From Pseudodesulfovibrio sp. (GTDB taxonomy: Bacteria > Desulfobacterota > Desulfovibrionia > Desulfovibrionales > Desulfovibrionaceae), in assembly GCA_016744135.1 (NCBI GenBank), contig JADGEX010000002.1:434001-498000 (forward strand): a DNA stretch of 64,000 nt, read 5' to 3'. Shown here piece after piece: positions 19,598-27,479 of this stretch. The notes beneath the pieces are model-generated. The model did not search any database and had not been told where the DNA came from. It saw only the letters and a list, made by a program, of their open reading frames with translations. Position 1 is the stretch's first letter, and the number at the start of each line of letters is the position of its first letter. The translations under genes and the position numbers were made by a program.

Positions 19598-20761
19598 CTA
19601 AAGGATCTGGTCGAGGATGCCGAGGTCCTTGTCACCGCGTCCTGACAGGCAAACGAGTACGGATTTTCCGTGCAGTTTGTTTTTGTTTTCAATGGCGTAG
19701 GCCACGGCGTGAGAAGATTCCAACGCCGGGATAATGCCTTCGCGGCGTGATAATACTTTGAACGCGTTCAAGGCTTGCTTATCATTGATTGTCACGTACT
19801 CGGCGCGGCCGATGTCCTGCAAATGGGCATGCTCGGGACCGACTCCGGGATAATCTAGACCGGGAGCTACTGAATGGGACGGGAGAATCTGTCCTTCATC
19901 CGTTTGTAACAGCTTGGTTTTCATGCCGTGCAATACGCCATCCGTTCCGAGATTGAGCGGTGCGGAATTGTCGCAGCCCGGTTCTCCGGTGCCCGCAGCC
20001 TCCACGCCGACGAGCTTGACGGATTCGTCAGGCACGAAATGATGGAACATGCCGATGGCGTTAGACCCACCGCCCACACAAGCAGTGACTATGTCCGGCA
20101 GATTGCCGTCATTGCGATCCATATACTGCTGACGGGCTTCTTTGGAGATGATTTGTTGGAATTCACGCACCAAATCAGGGAAGGGGTGCGGTCCGGCAGC
20201 CGTGCCGAAACAGTAATGGGTGTTTTCCTGATCGGCCAACCAGCGTCGTAAAGCCTCGTTGATGGCGTCCTTGAGTGTCTTTGTGCCGGATTCGACAGGG
20301 ATGATTTCCGCCCCCATGAGTCGCATCCTGTTGACATTAGGAGCCTGACGTACCACGTCGGCGGCGCCCATGTAGATGACGGCCTTCATGTCGAGCATGG
20401 CAGCGGCGACAGTTGTTGCTACACCGTGCATACCTGCGCCTGTTTCGGCCAGCAGTACTTCCTTGCCCATCATTTTGGCGAGGAGTCCCTGACCAAGCGT
20501 GTTGTTGATTTTGTGTGCGCCTGAATGGTTCAGGTCTTCACGTTTGAGCCATAGGTCCAGACCAAGGTCCTTGGACATGTGTTGGCAGTATGTCATGGCC
20601 GAAGGACGGCCCACGTTTTCCTTGAGCATTTGAATAAAGCGCGTCTGAAATTTCTCCGAGGGGAGAATGGTTTTCATGGCTTCTTCAAGCTCGATAAGCG
20701 GCGGCATGAGCAGTTCTGGAATGAACTGTCCGCCAAAATCGCCGAAATAACCCTTTTTCAT
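19598..20761 (-). CDS. trpB: Tryptophan synthase beta chain
   Basis: A 387-residue PLP enzyme (TrpB1 type) that joins indole and serine to make tryptophan. The PLP lysine lies in HSGAHKINN, the substrate loop in LAETGAGMHGVATT, and the phosphate-binding loop in CVGGGSNAIGMF. Length is normal. The true start (MKKGYFGDFGGQF) is at 20761, where the trpF stop TAA overlaps it by one base, so trpF and trpB are coupled. Its 3' end touches an intergenic repeat. Confidence 0.96.
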   Translation of the reverse strand: MKKGYFGDFGGQFIPELLMPPLIELEEAMKTILPSEKFQTRFIQMLKENVGRPSAMTYCQHMSKDLGLDLWLKREDLNHSGAHKINNTLGQGLLAKMMGKEVLLAETGAGMHGVATTVAAAMLDMKAVIYMGAADVVRQAPNVNRMRLMGAEIIPVESGTKTLKDAINEALRRWLADQENTHYCFGTAAGPHPFPDLVREFQQIISKEARQQYMDRNDGNLPDIVTACVGGGSNAIGMFHHFVPDESVKLVGVEAAGTGEPGCDNSAPLNLGTDGVLHGMKTKLLQTDEGQILPSHSVAPGLDYPGVGPEHAHLQDIGRAEYVTINDKQALNAFKVLSRREGIIPALESSHAVAYAIENKNKLHGKSVLVCLSGRGDKDLGILDQIL

Positions 20762-21387
20762 TATTCTTCCTCCGCGAGAATCCTGAAGACTTCCCGCAGC
20801 TTTGATGCATCCTTGACACCTGGTTCGAGTTCCACCCCTGAATTGATGTCCAATCCTGGAGGATTTATGGCCAGAGCTTTCTTGGTGTTGTGTGGCCCAA
20901 GGCCGCCAGCAAGAAACCAAGGTGTAAGTATTTCGATATCTTGTAATGTGGCAAAATCAATGGTCGTCCCCGTTCCACCCTGACCTTTGGTCCCTGCATC
21001 CAGCAGGAAATGACCACAGGCTTCAGAGTAGTTTTCCATGTCTCGGAGTAATGCTGAAGCAGAGGAATAGGTGTTTGGCCAGAAAACTCGAATGACCCTA
21101 TCGGGTCCGATTTTCCAACATGCATCCATATCCTGTCCACCATGGAGTTGGGCTGCGTGCAGTCCGCACCGATCCATGGTCTCAATGATTTCTTCAGCGG
21201 TCTGGTCAACAAAAACGCCAACTTTGGTGACCTTGCCGGTTTTGACCGAGGCCACGAAGTCGGGATCGGCCAACCGAGGACTTTTGGGGTGAAAGATGAA
21301 TCCAAGCAGATCAACGCCGAGATCGACGCACAGCTTAACATCTTCCATGCGGGTCATTCCGCACACTTTGACCAGAGGTCGTGCCAC
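20761..21387 (-). CDS. trpF: Phosphoribosylanthranilate isomerase
   Basis: A 208-residue TIM-barrel isomerase acting between TrpD and TrpC in tryptophan synthesis. It shows the family start VKVCGMTRMEDV (catalytic Cys), GFIFHPKSPR, QLHGG, and FLAGGL near the C terminus with a phosphate-binding part DINSGVE. The start is a GTG at 21387 with GGAG eight bases before it and a one-base overlap with the trpC stop. The frame is open upstream inside trpC but that part is a shadow. trpF stands alone here, not fused to trpC as in E. coli. Confidence 0.94.
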   Translation of the reverse strand: MARPLVKVCGMTRMEDVKLCVDLGVDLLGFIFHPKSPRLADPDFVASVKTGKVTKVGVFVDQTAEEIIETMDRCGLHAAQLHGGQDMDACWKIGPDRVIRVFWPNTYSSASALLRDMENYSEACGHFLLDAGTKGQGGTGTTIDFATLQDIEILTPWFLAGGLGPHNTKKALAINPPGLDINSGVELEPGVKDASKLREVFRILAEEE

Positions 21388-22157
21388 TACTTTGCTCCTG
21401 TCAATTCGGCCAGTTTTTCGCCGGGGTTGTCCGCTTCCATCAGGCAGGTTCCGATCAGCACGGCGTCGAAGCCGAGGCTGGCCATTTCTTCCACCTGTGC
21501 ACGTTCGGATATGCCGCTGGCACAAATCCAGAGTTCGCCTTTCTGCTTTTGCTTGATGAAGTTGCGGCTCTGATCCAGTGACGTCTCAAGGGTGTCGAGA
21601 TTTCGGTTGTTGACCTGAATAATGTCGGCTCCGGCTGTACGGGCCATATCGAGGTCTGCTTGGTCGAAGATTTCAACCACCGGGCTTAGGCCGGGCATGC
21701 GGGCCAATTCCACCATTTGAGTCAGGTGGGTGGCGTCGTCACACATACGGGCGACCAGTAGCACGGCGGCTGCCGGACTGGATGCGGTCATGGCAATCTG
21801 GAGCGGATCGAGGATAAAATCCTTGCGCAACAAAGGAATACCGGGTTGGCTCATCATAAACAGAAAGTCCGGGGTGCCGCCAAAGTATTGGTGTTCCGTG
21901 AGAACGGAGATGGCAGCCGCTCCATTGTTGGCATATATATCTGCAAAATCCAGCGGGTTTGCGTTTTCGCGCAGAACACCTTTGCTCGGGCTGGCAGGTT
22001 TGAATTCGGCAATGACAGCTCCGGGGCCTTTGGTTTTGATGGCGTCAACGAATGACGGGCGATCGCCACGGTAAACGGCAGGCAAATGTCCTTCCATGAA
22101 GCTTTTACGGAGGGAATCGATTTCAAGTTGCTTTGCTTCTCTGAATTTATTCAACAT
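21387..22157 (-). CDS. trpC: Indole-3-glycerol phosphate synthase
   Basis: A 256-residue TIM barrel that closes the indole ring. Visible motifs are AEFKPASPSKG (catalytic Lys and phosphate contact), LTEHQYFGG, LLRKDFILD (catalytic Lys), and IQVNNRNLDTL. Normal length. The start overlaps the end of trpD by 11 bases and follows AAGGAA. Its product feeds directly to TrpA. Confidence 0.95.
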   Translation of the reverse strand: MLNKFREAKQLEIDSLRKSFMEGHLPAVYRGDRPSFVDAIKTKGPGAVIAEFKPASPSKGVLRENANPLDFADIYANNGAAAISVLTEHQYFGGTPDFLFMMSQPGIPLLRKDFILDPLQIAMTASSPAAAVLLVARMCDDATHLTQMVELARMPGLSPVVEIFDQADLDMARTAGADIIQVNNRNLDTLETSLDQSRNFIKQKQKGELWICASGISERAQVEEMASLGFDAVLIGTCLMEADNPGEKLAELTGAK

Positions 22158-23154
22158 ATGGAATTCCTTTCTTCAGTCCTGTGTATACTGTGTCTCGGGC
22201 CAGTTCAGCGCATTCGGCCATGGGTCCCTTGTCCAAAAGATGCAGGCACCCTGCCAGATTCAGGGCCACCATGTCCATCATGGCGCGGGGGCCATCTCCA
22301 GCGAGAATCTCCTTGAGTTTGACCACGGCATCTTCTTTGCTGGTCACAACAACTTCCTTGGGATCATGCGCTTTAAAGCCGAGTTGCTGAGGGTTGACCG
22401 TGGTTTTTTCCATCACGCCGTCATGGATGATGTACCCCCGGCTGACCCCCCATGTGGTCAGTTCATCAAATCCGCCTGCCCCTGAGAAAAGGAGTGCGCG
22501 GTTGACGCCGGTCAGAAGTAGAGTTTCGCCCATGAGTTCCAGCCGTTCAGGGTCGCCTACGCCCATGAGCTGATGAGATGGACGGGCCGGGTTGAGCAAT
22601 GGGCCCATGAAGTTGAAAAGGGTACGAATACCAAGCTGCTGACGCACGGGCATGACATGTTTGAAGGCCGGGTGATAAGCAGGAGCGAACAGGAAGGCGA
22701 AGTTATGTTTCTTCAGACCTTTAGCGGCTTCTTCCGGGGGCATGTCCAACGGGATACCGAGAGCTTCCAGAGCGTCGGCTGATCCGCATGAGGACGACAG
22801 GGCGCGGTTGCCGTGTTTGGCAACGGTGTAGCCCATGTCCGCGAGAAACAGGGAGACTGCTGTAGAGTTGTTGAAGCTGCACTGGCCATCACCACCTGTG
22901 CCGCAGGTGTCGATGACCGGTTCCTTTCGGGTGCCGTCAAAGCCGGGGATTTTGATGGCGTGGGCTACTCCGGCACGGACTCCGGCGGCCAAATCTGTGG
23001 AATCTTCGCCCTTGACGCGCAGCCCCATGAGGAAGGCGCCGGTTTGGGACTCAGTCATCTTGCCATCCATGAGTTCGGTGAACATGAAGTCCGCCTGCAT
23101 GTCAGTCAGTGGCTTTCGCTGTGCAATGATTTCAAGTATTTCAGGTATGGTCAT
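22147..23154 (-). CDS. trpD: Anthranilate phosphoribosyltransferase
   Basis: A 335-residue enzyme that transfers phosphoribosyl from PRPP to anthranilate. The PRPP loop is DTCGTGGDGQCSFN, and KHGNRALSSSCGSAD and a Gly-rich C-terminal part are also family hallmarks. Length is typical. It begins four bases after the trpG stop, so TrpG and TrpD are separate chains here and not fused as in enteric bacteria. Confidence 0.96.
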   Translation of the reverse strand: MTIPEILEIIAQRKPLTDMQADFMFTELMDGKMTESQTGAFLMGLRVKGEDSTDLAAGVRAGVAHAIKIPGFDGTRKEPVIDTCGTGGDGQCSFNNSTAVSLFLADMGYTVAKHGNRALSSSCGSADALEALGIPLDMPPEEAAKGLKKHNFAFLFAPAYHPAFKHVMPVRQQLGIRTLFNFMGPLLNPARPSHQLMGVGDPERLELMGETLLLTGVNRALLFSGAGGFDELTTWGVSRGYIIHDGVMEKTTVNPQQLGFKAHDPKEVVVTSKEDAVVKLKEILAGDGPRAMMDMVALNLAGCLHLLDKGPMAECAELARDTVYTGLKKGIPYVE

Positions 23155-23158
23155 ATCA

Positions 23159-23731
23159 TTATCCTTGTATATTCAGAAAGTTCTGGAGTAATTTCGGGCC
23201 GTCCGGTGTGAGGATGGATTCCGGGTGGAACTGGACGCCATGCCATGGCCGGTCTTTGTACTGGATACCCATGATTTCGCCCTGTCGGGTTCGGGCCGTG
23301 ACATCGAGTGTGTCTGCCGCTTTCTCAGCCGGAACAATGAGCGAGTGGTACCTGCACACCTCGAAGGGTGAGTCGAGACCTGCAAAAATGCCTTGCCCGT
23401 TGTGGATCACCTGCGAGGTCTTGCCGTGCATGATCCGTTCGGCGCGCTCCACAGGTGCTCCGGCAAAGTGCCCAAGGGTCTGATGCCCCAGACATACGCC
23501 GAATACCGGAATCGTTTTAGGCAGTCGGCTGAGGAATTCCAGACAAAAACCGGCATTTTCCGGGTTGCTTGGTCCGGGTGAAAGACAAACTCGTTTAAGC
23601 GTGCCGCTTTGTGCCAGATCCAGTACTGTTTCGCGGTCGTTGCGGATGACCACTGGGTCGGCTCCAAGTTGTTGGAAGGCCTGCACCAGATTGAAGGTGA
23701 AGGAATCGAAATTATCTATCAGCAAAAACAT
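23159..23731 (-). CDS. trpG: Anthranilate synthase glutamine amidotransferase
   Basis: A 190-residue class I amidotransferase that feeds ammonia from glutamine to TrpE. The catalytic Cys is in VFGVCLGHQTL, and His and Glu are in GVQFHPES. The start has AAAGGAGG upstream and overlaps the end of trpE by 20 bases, so the two subunits are coupled in translation. PabA is a close relative, but the position between trpE and trpD settles the role. Confidence 0.95.
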   Translation of the reverse strand: MFLLIDNFDSFTFNLVQAFQQLGADPVVIRNDRETVLDLAQSGTLKRVCLSPGPSNPENAGFCLEFLSRLPKTIPVFGVCLGHQTLGHFAGAPVERAERIMHGKTSQVIHNGQGIFAGLDSPFEVCRYHSLIVPAEKAADTLDVTARTRQGEIMGIQYKDRPWHGVQFHPESILTPDGPKLLQNFLNIQG

Positions 23732-25169
23732 CGGTTCCTCCTTTGCCTGTGATGACTTCCAGAATAACTCGTGCCTTGTTGTGACATTCGTTCCACTCGG
23801 ATTCAGCGTCCGAGTCGTACACGATGCCAGCTCCGGCCTGCCAGTGGCAGATGCCGTCTCGAATCCACATGGACCGGATGGTAATGCCGGTGTCGAGGGA
23901 GATAACGCCGTCGTCCAGTCCCATCCAGCCTATGCAGCCGCCATAGGGACCGCGTTCCTGTGGTTCCAGATCGGCGATGATTTCCATGGCCCGAATTTTC
24001 GGTGCGCCGGACAATGTCCCCGCCGGAAAGGTGGATTGAAGGACATCCACGCCATCCAGTCCGTCTTTTAGCTCGCCTTCCCCATAGGAAGTGAGGTGCA
24101 TGACATGGGAGAAGCGTTCAACGTTCATGAATTTTTCGACGGTGACTGTGCCGGGTTTGGAAATACGACCCAGATCGTTCCGTCCAAGGTCGACCAGCAT
24201 GACATGTTCGGCCCGTTCCTTGGGGTCGGCCAACAGTTCTTTTTCCAAACGGATATCTTCTTTTTCGGTTTCGCCTCTCCAGCGAGTTCCGGCGATGGGA
24301 CGTACTTCAAGATGTCCGGCCGAGCTTCTGACCATCATTTCCGGGGATGATCCGAGCAGGGTGGTGCCACAGGTTTTGCCCATGGACGAGCAGTCCGGGA
24401 ATTTCATGTAGAACATGAATGGTGACGGATTGGCCTGTCTGAGGCGGCGATAAATCTTGAAAGGTTCATCCGGCAAAGGCACGGTGAATCGGGTGGACAA
24501 CACCACTTGAATGCATTCGCCTTCGGCAATGAGTTCCTTGCACCGCTCTACGCCGCGCATGTACTCTTCCTTACCGGGATGGACCGTGGGTGTCCCGACC
24601 TCGGGAGCAGTCAGGTCCGCGCCCCATTGAATGGGGGCAGGCATGGGGGTCGCGCCTTTATCAAGGCTGAGATAGCAGCAGGAGTGGCGCAGGTGATCGA
24701 AAAGGACCATTTGTCCGGGCAGGACTAAACACGCCTCGGCATCGGCTGGTTTGCAGCATTCGGTCAGCTTGCGTTCGAACATGCCGGCTACGCCATATCC
24801 GAAGTAGCCGTACAGACCGCGAGTCAGGCCGGGGAGGCCGTCACGCGCGTTGCCACCGGTTGTTTCCTGCGTGATCGAAAGTCGCTTCACGGCCTTTTTG
24901 ATGCCAGTGAGATACTCCATACCTTCCAACTCTTTGAGCTGGGCAAGCCTGTCGTCTGAAACTTCTACCACCAGCTTGCCATCCACGGGGTGGAGCATGA
25001 GTCGATAGTCCCAGGCGATCAAACTGTATCGACCAAGGCGACCATCCACCTCTGCCGATTCCAGCAAAATGCCGGGTTGGTCTCCCACCAGTCCCATATA
25101 GAGGGATATGGTGGTCTGGACGTCAGCCGGGAGCCACTTCCCGTGCTGCGTCAGTGAAATCTTTTCCAT
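23712..25169 (-). CDS. trpE: Anthranilate synthase component I
   Basis: A 485-residue chorismate-using enzyme that makes anthranilate with TrpG. The feedback-inhibition motif LLES (in GILLESAEVDGRLG) is intact, so tryptophan should inhibit it. The catalytic part shows PIAGTRWRGETEKED, AEHVMLVDLGRNDLGR and GTLSGAPKIRAME. Start MEKISLTQ follows AAGGAAAA. The 194 bases between tyrA and trpE hold the internal attenuator described separately. TrpE opens the Trp branch part of the operon. Confidence 0.96.
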   Translation of the reverse strand: MEKISLTQHGKWLPADVQTTISLYMGLVGDQPGILLESAEVDGRLGRYSLIAWDYRLMLHPVDGKLVVEVSDDRLAQLKELEGMEYLTGIKKAVKRLSITQETTGGNARDGLPGLTRGLYGYFGYGVAGMFERKLTECCKPADAEACLVLPGQMVLFDHLRHSCCYLSLDKGATPMPAPIQWGADLTAPEVGTPTVHPGKEEYMRGVERCKELIAEGECIQVVLSTRFTVPLPDEPFKIYRRLRQANPSPFMFYMKFPDCSSMGKTCGTTLLGSSPEMMVRSSAGHLEVRPIAGTRWRGETEKEDIRLEKELLADPKERAEHVMLVDLGRNDLGRISKPGTVTVEKFMNVERFSHVMHLTSYGEGELKDGLDGVDVLQSTFPAGTLSGAPKIRAMEIIADLEPQERGPYGGCIGWMGLDDGVISLDTGITIRSMWIRDGICHWQAGAGIVYDSDAESEWNECHNKARVILEVITGKGGTDVFADR

Positions 25170-25287
25170 TATTTTTCCTTGTAGGTTCAGTCTCGTTAGT
25201 TGAGCGGGCGAGGTATAACCTCCCACCCTTTTACCTTTTTTCGGTTTTCATGTGACTTTCACGTCCCTTTCATTGTGTGCTCCTTAT
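25170..25287 (-). promoter_or_regulatory. trpE leader region with mini-ORFs and palindromes
   Basis: After the tyrA-trpE terminator the RNA has AAGGAG followed by three tiny frames that overlap stop to start (ATG at 25273, then GTG, then ATG; 4, 4 and 6 codons). It also holds an 11-base palindrome GTGAAAGTCAC and a hairpin GGGAGGT/ACCTCGCCC. None encodes Trp. Their role is unclear; they may be remnants or may modulate trpE translation. Confidence 0.3.
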
Positions 25288-25322
25288 AAAAAAGGCCGTA
25301 CCCTTTCTGGGGGTGCGGCCTT
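25288..25322 (-). terminator. Intrinsic terminator of the internal trp attenuator
   Basis: On the minus strand the arms 25322-25311 (AAGGCCGCACCC) and 25303-25292 (GGGTACGGCCTT) form a 12-pair stem with one mismatch, a 7-base loop, then six T. It stands 42 bases past the tyrA stop and 119 bases before trpE. Confidence 0.88.
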
Positions 25323-25390
25323 GGTTCACGTTCGATTCCAAGTAACGGCATGAGCCGCACCATTTATGAAGTTTCGTTACGCCACCACCA
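25288..25390 (-). promoter_or_regulatory. Internal Trp attenuator using the 3' end of tyrA as leader
   Basis: Three consecutive TGG codons (25390-25382) lie five codons before the tyrA stop (25366-25364). Just after the stop, GGTGCGGC (25361-25354) is perfectly complementary to GCCGCACC (25319-25312), which is the 5' arm of the terminator at 25322-25292. A ribosome stalled at the Trp codons would leave this segment free and let the antiterminator form; a ribosome that reaches the stop would cover it and let the terminator form. This is the classic trpL layout, but the coding part belongs to an enzyme. Pairings were found by eye. Confidence 0.8.
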
Positions 25391-26134
25391 CTGTGCCCGA
25401 TCTGCGAGCAGGTCGAGATCACCGCCTGCGGCCAGGCTGAGGTAGGACATGAATTTGCGGTTGACTTCCTGAAGAAACGGATTCGATTCAGAAATGATTT
25501 CAAAGAGTTCTGTGTCTTGCGTAAGCATCTTGCGGGCAGAGTCCAGCCTGCGTTTGAACGAGGGGGTGATGAAGTTATCAATACCTTCCACATCTCTGGC
25601 TGCGGCCAAAAAAGCCACGGTGGACGTGAAGTTCAACCCCTGAACAAAGGCCATGGAACGGTCGTGTTCTTCGGCGGTCGTCGAGAAACAGTCGTAGCCA
25701 CATGCCTGCATGAGGCTGGTGACTTTGTTTGCGGCATCTGTATCGGTCTCGCGTCCCGGCGCGACAGCAATCTTGGGTGTAAAATCTTCCGGGATGACTG
25801 GTCCGAAAAGCGGATGCGTACCGACCACTGGACCGTCATAACTTTCTGTCATTGCTTTCATGGGGAGCATTTTGACTGAGCCAACATCGCACAGGATCGT
25901 GGTGCCGTTCAGGTACGGCACCACCTGGTCCAAGACGGATTTCATGGCCGTTACCGGCACACTGAGCAGCAACATGTCGCAGTCGGTGAGAGCCTCGCGG
26001 AGTGTATCCTCGGTGTATGGAAGGTCCAAAGCAATGACAGTGCGTCCGAGATCGGCAAAGGCTTTGAAAAAAAGCCCGCCCATCTGACCGCTTGCGCCCG
26101 CGATGGCGATTGTATGTATATCTGCCTCAGTCAT
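25364..26134 (-). CDS. tyrA: Prephenate dehydrogenase, with Trp-rich C-terminal tail
   Basis: A 256-residue dehydrogenase that makes 4-hydroxyphenylpyruvate for tyrosine. The NAD loop is IAGASGQMGG near the N terminus, and GTHPLFGP and the catalytic His region fit TyrA. It lacks a chorismate mutase part and an ACT domain. The chain ends AQWWWRNETS, and these Trp codons sit at the right distance from an attenuator in front of trpE (see that entry). It starts five bases after the aroA stop with GGATAAGG as ribosome site. Confidence 0.92.
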   Translation of the reverse strand: MTEADIHTIAIAGASGQMGGLFFKAFADLGRTVIALDLPYTEDTLREALTDCDMLLLSVPVTAMKSVLDQVVPYLNGTTILCDVGSVKMLPMKAMTESYDGPVVGTHPLFGPVIPEDFTPKIAVAPGRETDTDAANKVTSLMQACGYDCFSTTAEEHDRSMAFVQGLNFTSTVAFLAAARDVEGIDNFITPSFKRRLDSARKMLTQDTELFEIISESNPFLQEVNRKFMSYLSLAAGGDLDLLADRAQWWWRNETS

Positions 26135-26138
26135 TGCC

Positions 26139-27479
26139 TTATCCGATGATTTTTTTCCATTCGTCCCAGAAGCCGGGGAATGATTTGTTGACACAGGTCG
26201 GATTGTCGAGAGTGACGTCGATACCCGCCAATTGAAACAGGGACATGGACATAGCCATGCGATGGTCGCCGTATGTCGTGAAATCTATTGCATGTCCGTT
26301 GGGCAGCCTGCCGGGGCGGATGATGAGTGTGTCTTCAACGATTTCGGTTTCGGCCTGAGTGCGGGATACTTCCAGAGCACAGGCTTCCAGTCTGTCGGTT
26401 TCTTTGATGCGCAGATGGGCCACATTGGTGATGGTGGTCGGTGAGGTGGCGAATGCTGCGGCGGCGGAAACTGTCGGGACCAGATCCGGGCAACGGCCCA
26501 TGTCCACGGTTATGCCATGCAAGGTGCTCGGTTCAATGAGGATGCCGTCAAAGGTGACTTTGATCGATGCGCCCATCTGGCTGAGAATATCCATGATGGC
26601 CCGGTCGCCTTGGAGCGAATCCGCTGCCAATCCCTTGATGAGTACGGGGCGTCTGCCCACGGCTCCGGCGGCCAGGAAGTAACTGGCGTTGGACCAGTCG
26701 CCTTCCACTCGATAATGTGTCGGATCATAGCCGGTCGGTTTGACAATGAACCGAATTTTGCCAGGGCTGACGGCCTTGATGGAGCGCCACGGTACGGCTT
26801 CCCATTTCTTGCCGTTTTTGATTTCGACTTCGAACCCTGCCTTGAAATCTTCCATGATGCGTAAGGTCAGAGCCACATACGGCCAGGAAACAGCTTTTTT
26901 TCCCGTGACCGTGATTGTGGTTTCATGGTCAGTCAAAGGCGCACCTAGGAGCAGACCGGAGAGGTATTGGCTGCTTTCTTCCAGGGTGATTTCCACCTTT
27001 TTCGAGGTGTAGCCTTTGCTGGTCATGATAAAGGGGAGGAATCCCTCTTTTTCAGCAAATTCGAATGTGGAGCCGAGTTCTTGCAAGGCTGTCACCAGTT
27101 CGGCCATGGGCCGTTCATGCATGCGCTGGGCGCCGTGTACTTTGAAGGAACCGTATCCGGCAGCGGCCACGGCGGTCATCAGACGGCAGGTGGTCCCGGA
27201 TTCGTGCATGAATAATTCGTGCGGTTCTTCATCCTTGTGCTTGCCGTCGGCATTGCCGCCCTTGGGGCCGGACTCCATGCCTGTGACGATGAGTTTCCCG
27301 TCCTTTTCATCGATTTTTGCTCCGCAGGCGGTCAGACAACCGCGTGTGCGGGTGATGTCGTCTGAATCGAGGATAGATGATACTTCGGAGACGCCGTTGG
27401 CCAATGCTGCCGCGATGAGCGTGCGGTGGGAAAGCGACTTGCTGGCCGGTGCATTGATGATAATCGGTTCCTTGGTCAT
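26139..27479 (-). CDS. aroA: EPSP synthase (3-phosphoshikimate 1-carboxyvinyltransferase)
   Basis: A 446-residue enzyme that joins PEP to shikimate 3-phosphate, the step before chorismate synthase. It shows PASKSLSHRTLIAAALA at the N terminus, HESGTTCRLM (in place of the common GNAGT motif), SSQYLSGLL, and the C-terminal RIKETDRLEA. The motif HESGTTCR is a divergent form, so the enzyme is far from the E. coli type. The start ATG overlaps the pheA stop (ATGA). Confidence 0.93.
   Translation of the reverse strand: MTKEPIIINAPASKSLSHRTLIAAALANGVSEVSSILDSDDITRTRGCLTACGAKIDEKDGKLIVTGMESGPKGGNADGKHKDEEPHELFMHESGTTCRLMTAVAAAGYGSFKVHGAQRMHERPMAELVTALQELGSTFEFAEKEGFLPFIMTSKGYTSKKVEITLEESSQYLSGLLLGAPLTDHETTITVTGKKAVSWPYVALTLRIMEDFKAGFEVEIKNGKKWEAVPWRSIKAVSPGKIRFIVKPTGYDPTHYRVEGDWSNASYFLAAGAVGRRPVLIKGLAADSLQGDRAIMDILSQMGASIKVTFDGILIEPSTLHGITVDMGRCPDLVPTVSAAAAFATSPTTITNVAHLRIKETDRLEACALEVSRTQAETEIVEDTLIIRPGRLPNGHAIDFTTYGDHRMAMSMSLFQLAGIDVTLDNPTCVNKSFPGFWDEWKKIIG

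Noticed and set aside
25170..25287. A separate trp leader peptide directly before trpE
   Set aside because: The mini-frames there contain no Trp codon and lie after the terminator; the Trp codons that fit the terminator are at the end of tyrA.
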